NCBI GenBank assembly: GCA_002104905.1
Contig: MCFE01000381.1
Coordinates: 20,143-84,142, forward strand
Origin: Basidiobolus meristosporus CBS 931.73
Lineage: Eukaryota > Basidiobolomycota > Basidiobolomycetes > Basidiobolales > Basidiobolaceae
Direction: 5' to 3'
Length of the DNA: 64,000 bases
This document shows positions 63,514-64,000 of this stretch, in pieces. Position 1 is the first letter of the stretch. Each line of letters opens with the position of its first letter. Position numbers and translations under genes: made by a program. The notes under the pieces are model-generated. The model did not search any database. It saw nothing but the letters and a program-made list of their open reading frames with translations, and had not been told where the DNA came from.

Positions 63514-64000
63514 TTAGGTAGGTTCTGAGTTGATTCCAGCTTTCAAGGCAAATTGCTCCGACATGTACTCATGCAATGCTCCTGAGTCAATCATGATCTT
63601 GGCAGGTACTCCATTGATTACTCCATTCAAGTACAATAACTTCCCTGAGTTTGAGGTCATTTGGGACAAGTACTCTTCTGTCATATGGAAGGTGAGCTCC
63701 AAGTCTTCTTCAAGCTCATCTTCCACATTAATGTGTTCATGGGACTCAATAGGGTTGAAGGTTCTTGTTGCCTGGTGTCCATTTCTTCTCTGAGGGCAGT
63801 ACTTTGCAATAAGTCCTGCTGGTGGCAATTGAAGCAAAGTCCTTTCTCCTTACATTCTTCTGAGGTAGGATTCTTCTGCATAGCATCATTTTCCATTGGT
63901 ACTGCTTCTGATTGTCTTCATTCATAATGATTGTAGCCTTTCTGATTAGTCACTGTAGGCTTCCCAACTCCAAACATAGCTGAGTCATAGTCAGTGGCAA
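63514..64000 (-). pseudogene. Minus gypsy-E gag end, knuckle and protease start
   Basis: On the minus strand gag reads QSEAVPMENDAMQKNPTSEECKEKGLCFNCHQQ, then loses register: CAGCAGGACTTATTGC stands for the expected GHYAK coding, so AKYCPQRRNGHQ is in the pol frame. The protease site MIDSGALHEYMSEQF lies at about 63580-63600. A TAA at 63514-63516 replaces an AAA codon (EPT-K-STS in the plus copy). A TCA stop-like change also interrupts gag at about 63918 (YE-stop-RQSE region). The window ends within gag. Confidence 0.82.

Larger units (their letters stand above)
60094..64000 (-). mobile_element. Young gypsy-E, minus strand, running off the right edge
   Basis: The 3' LTR, integrase, RNase H, RT, protease and the end of gag lie on the minus strand. 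The plus-strand element is interrupted exactly at its LTR, so this copy inserted into the plus-strand copy; the flank GAAAA (60089-60093) should recur beyond the window. Pol shows only three stops. Confidence 0.88.

Noticed and set aside
1-64000. tRNA or rRNA genes
   Set aside because: No cloverleaf-like A/B box pair or rRNA core segment was noticed; the tRNA-like matches are short primer sites after LTRs.

Overview
The window reads as part of a filamentous fungal genome, most likely a basidiomycete. The grounds are dense Ty1/copia and Ty3/gypsy LTR retrotransposons, a chromodomain gypsy element, remnants of Tnp2-type and Harbinger-type DNA transposons, AT-rich decayed sequence and no bacterial gene architecture. 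The species cannot be named from what is visible. There is no rRNA, tRNA or CRISPR array, and only one small intact gene that I would defend.

Layout. 1-3.7 kb is the only stretch that looks like ordinary host DNA: the possible 3' end of a gene at the left edge, an unassigned CpG-containing interval, a diverged local duplication carrying one intact 61-codon gene and one broken paralogue, and an unassigned 130-codon ORF. From about 3.8 kb onward almost everything is transposon. 3.8-10.0 kb: LTR fragments, then copia-A1 (4979-9659, perfect GTTTT target duplication) sitting inside an older inverted LTR of its own family. 10.3-10.6 kb: a 131-nt inverted repeat. 10.6-20.8 kb: copia-A2, split by copia-A3 (12005-19657), which is itself split by three LTRs of gypsy families. 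20.8-29.2 kb: truncated gypsy-C (LTR and gag), then gypsy-B (gag-PR, RT-RH and IN in two overlapping frames, 3' LTR). 29.2-34.3 kb: LTR fragments and two decayed minus-strand genes, one with protein repeats and split by a solo LTR. 34.7-36.8 kb: a Tnp2-like transposase remnant. 37.5-38.8 kb: a decayed minus-strand gene of unknown function. 39.2-40.0 kb: a Harbinger-like DDE transposase remnant. 40.9-52.8 kb: two old copies of a second copia lineage (copia-2), one hit by a solo LTR-C and the other by a near-complete chromodomain gypsy (gypsy-D, 44635-50584). 53.0-64.0 kb: three layers of gypsy-E: an old minus-strand copy, a young plus-strand copy inserted into its gag, and a young minus-strand copy inserted into the integrase of the plus copy and running off the right edge.

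The elements do not form a pathway; the window records successive insertions. Exact or near-exact target-site duplications (GTTTT, GTACC, AGAAG/AGAAA, CATC, GCACT/CCACT) allow much of the order to be worked out. No gag-pol in the window is intact. Most premature stops in copia-A and gypsy-B/D can be explained by C-to-T or G-to-A changes, whereas the young minus gypsy-E carries AT-type changes. I did not find a clear new biological system. The best leads are the duplicated small gene at 1.4-3.2 kb, the tandem-repeat protein gene at 30.9-33.5 kb, the 131-nt inverted repeat, and the half-tRNA primer site of the copia-A family.
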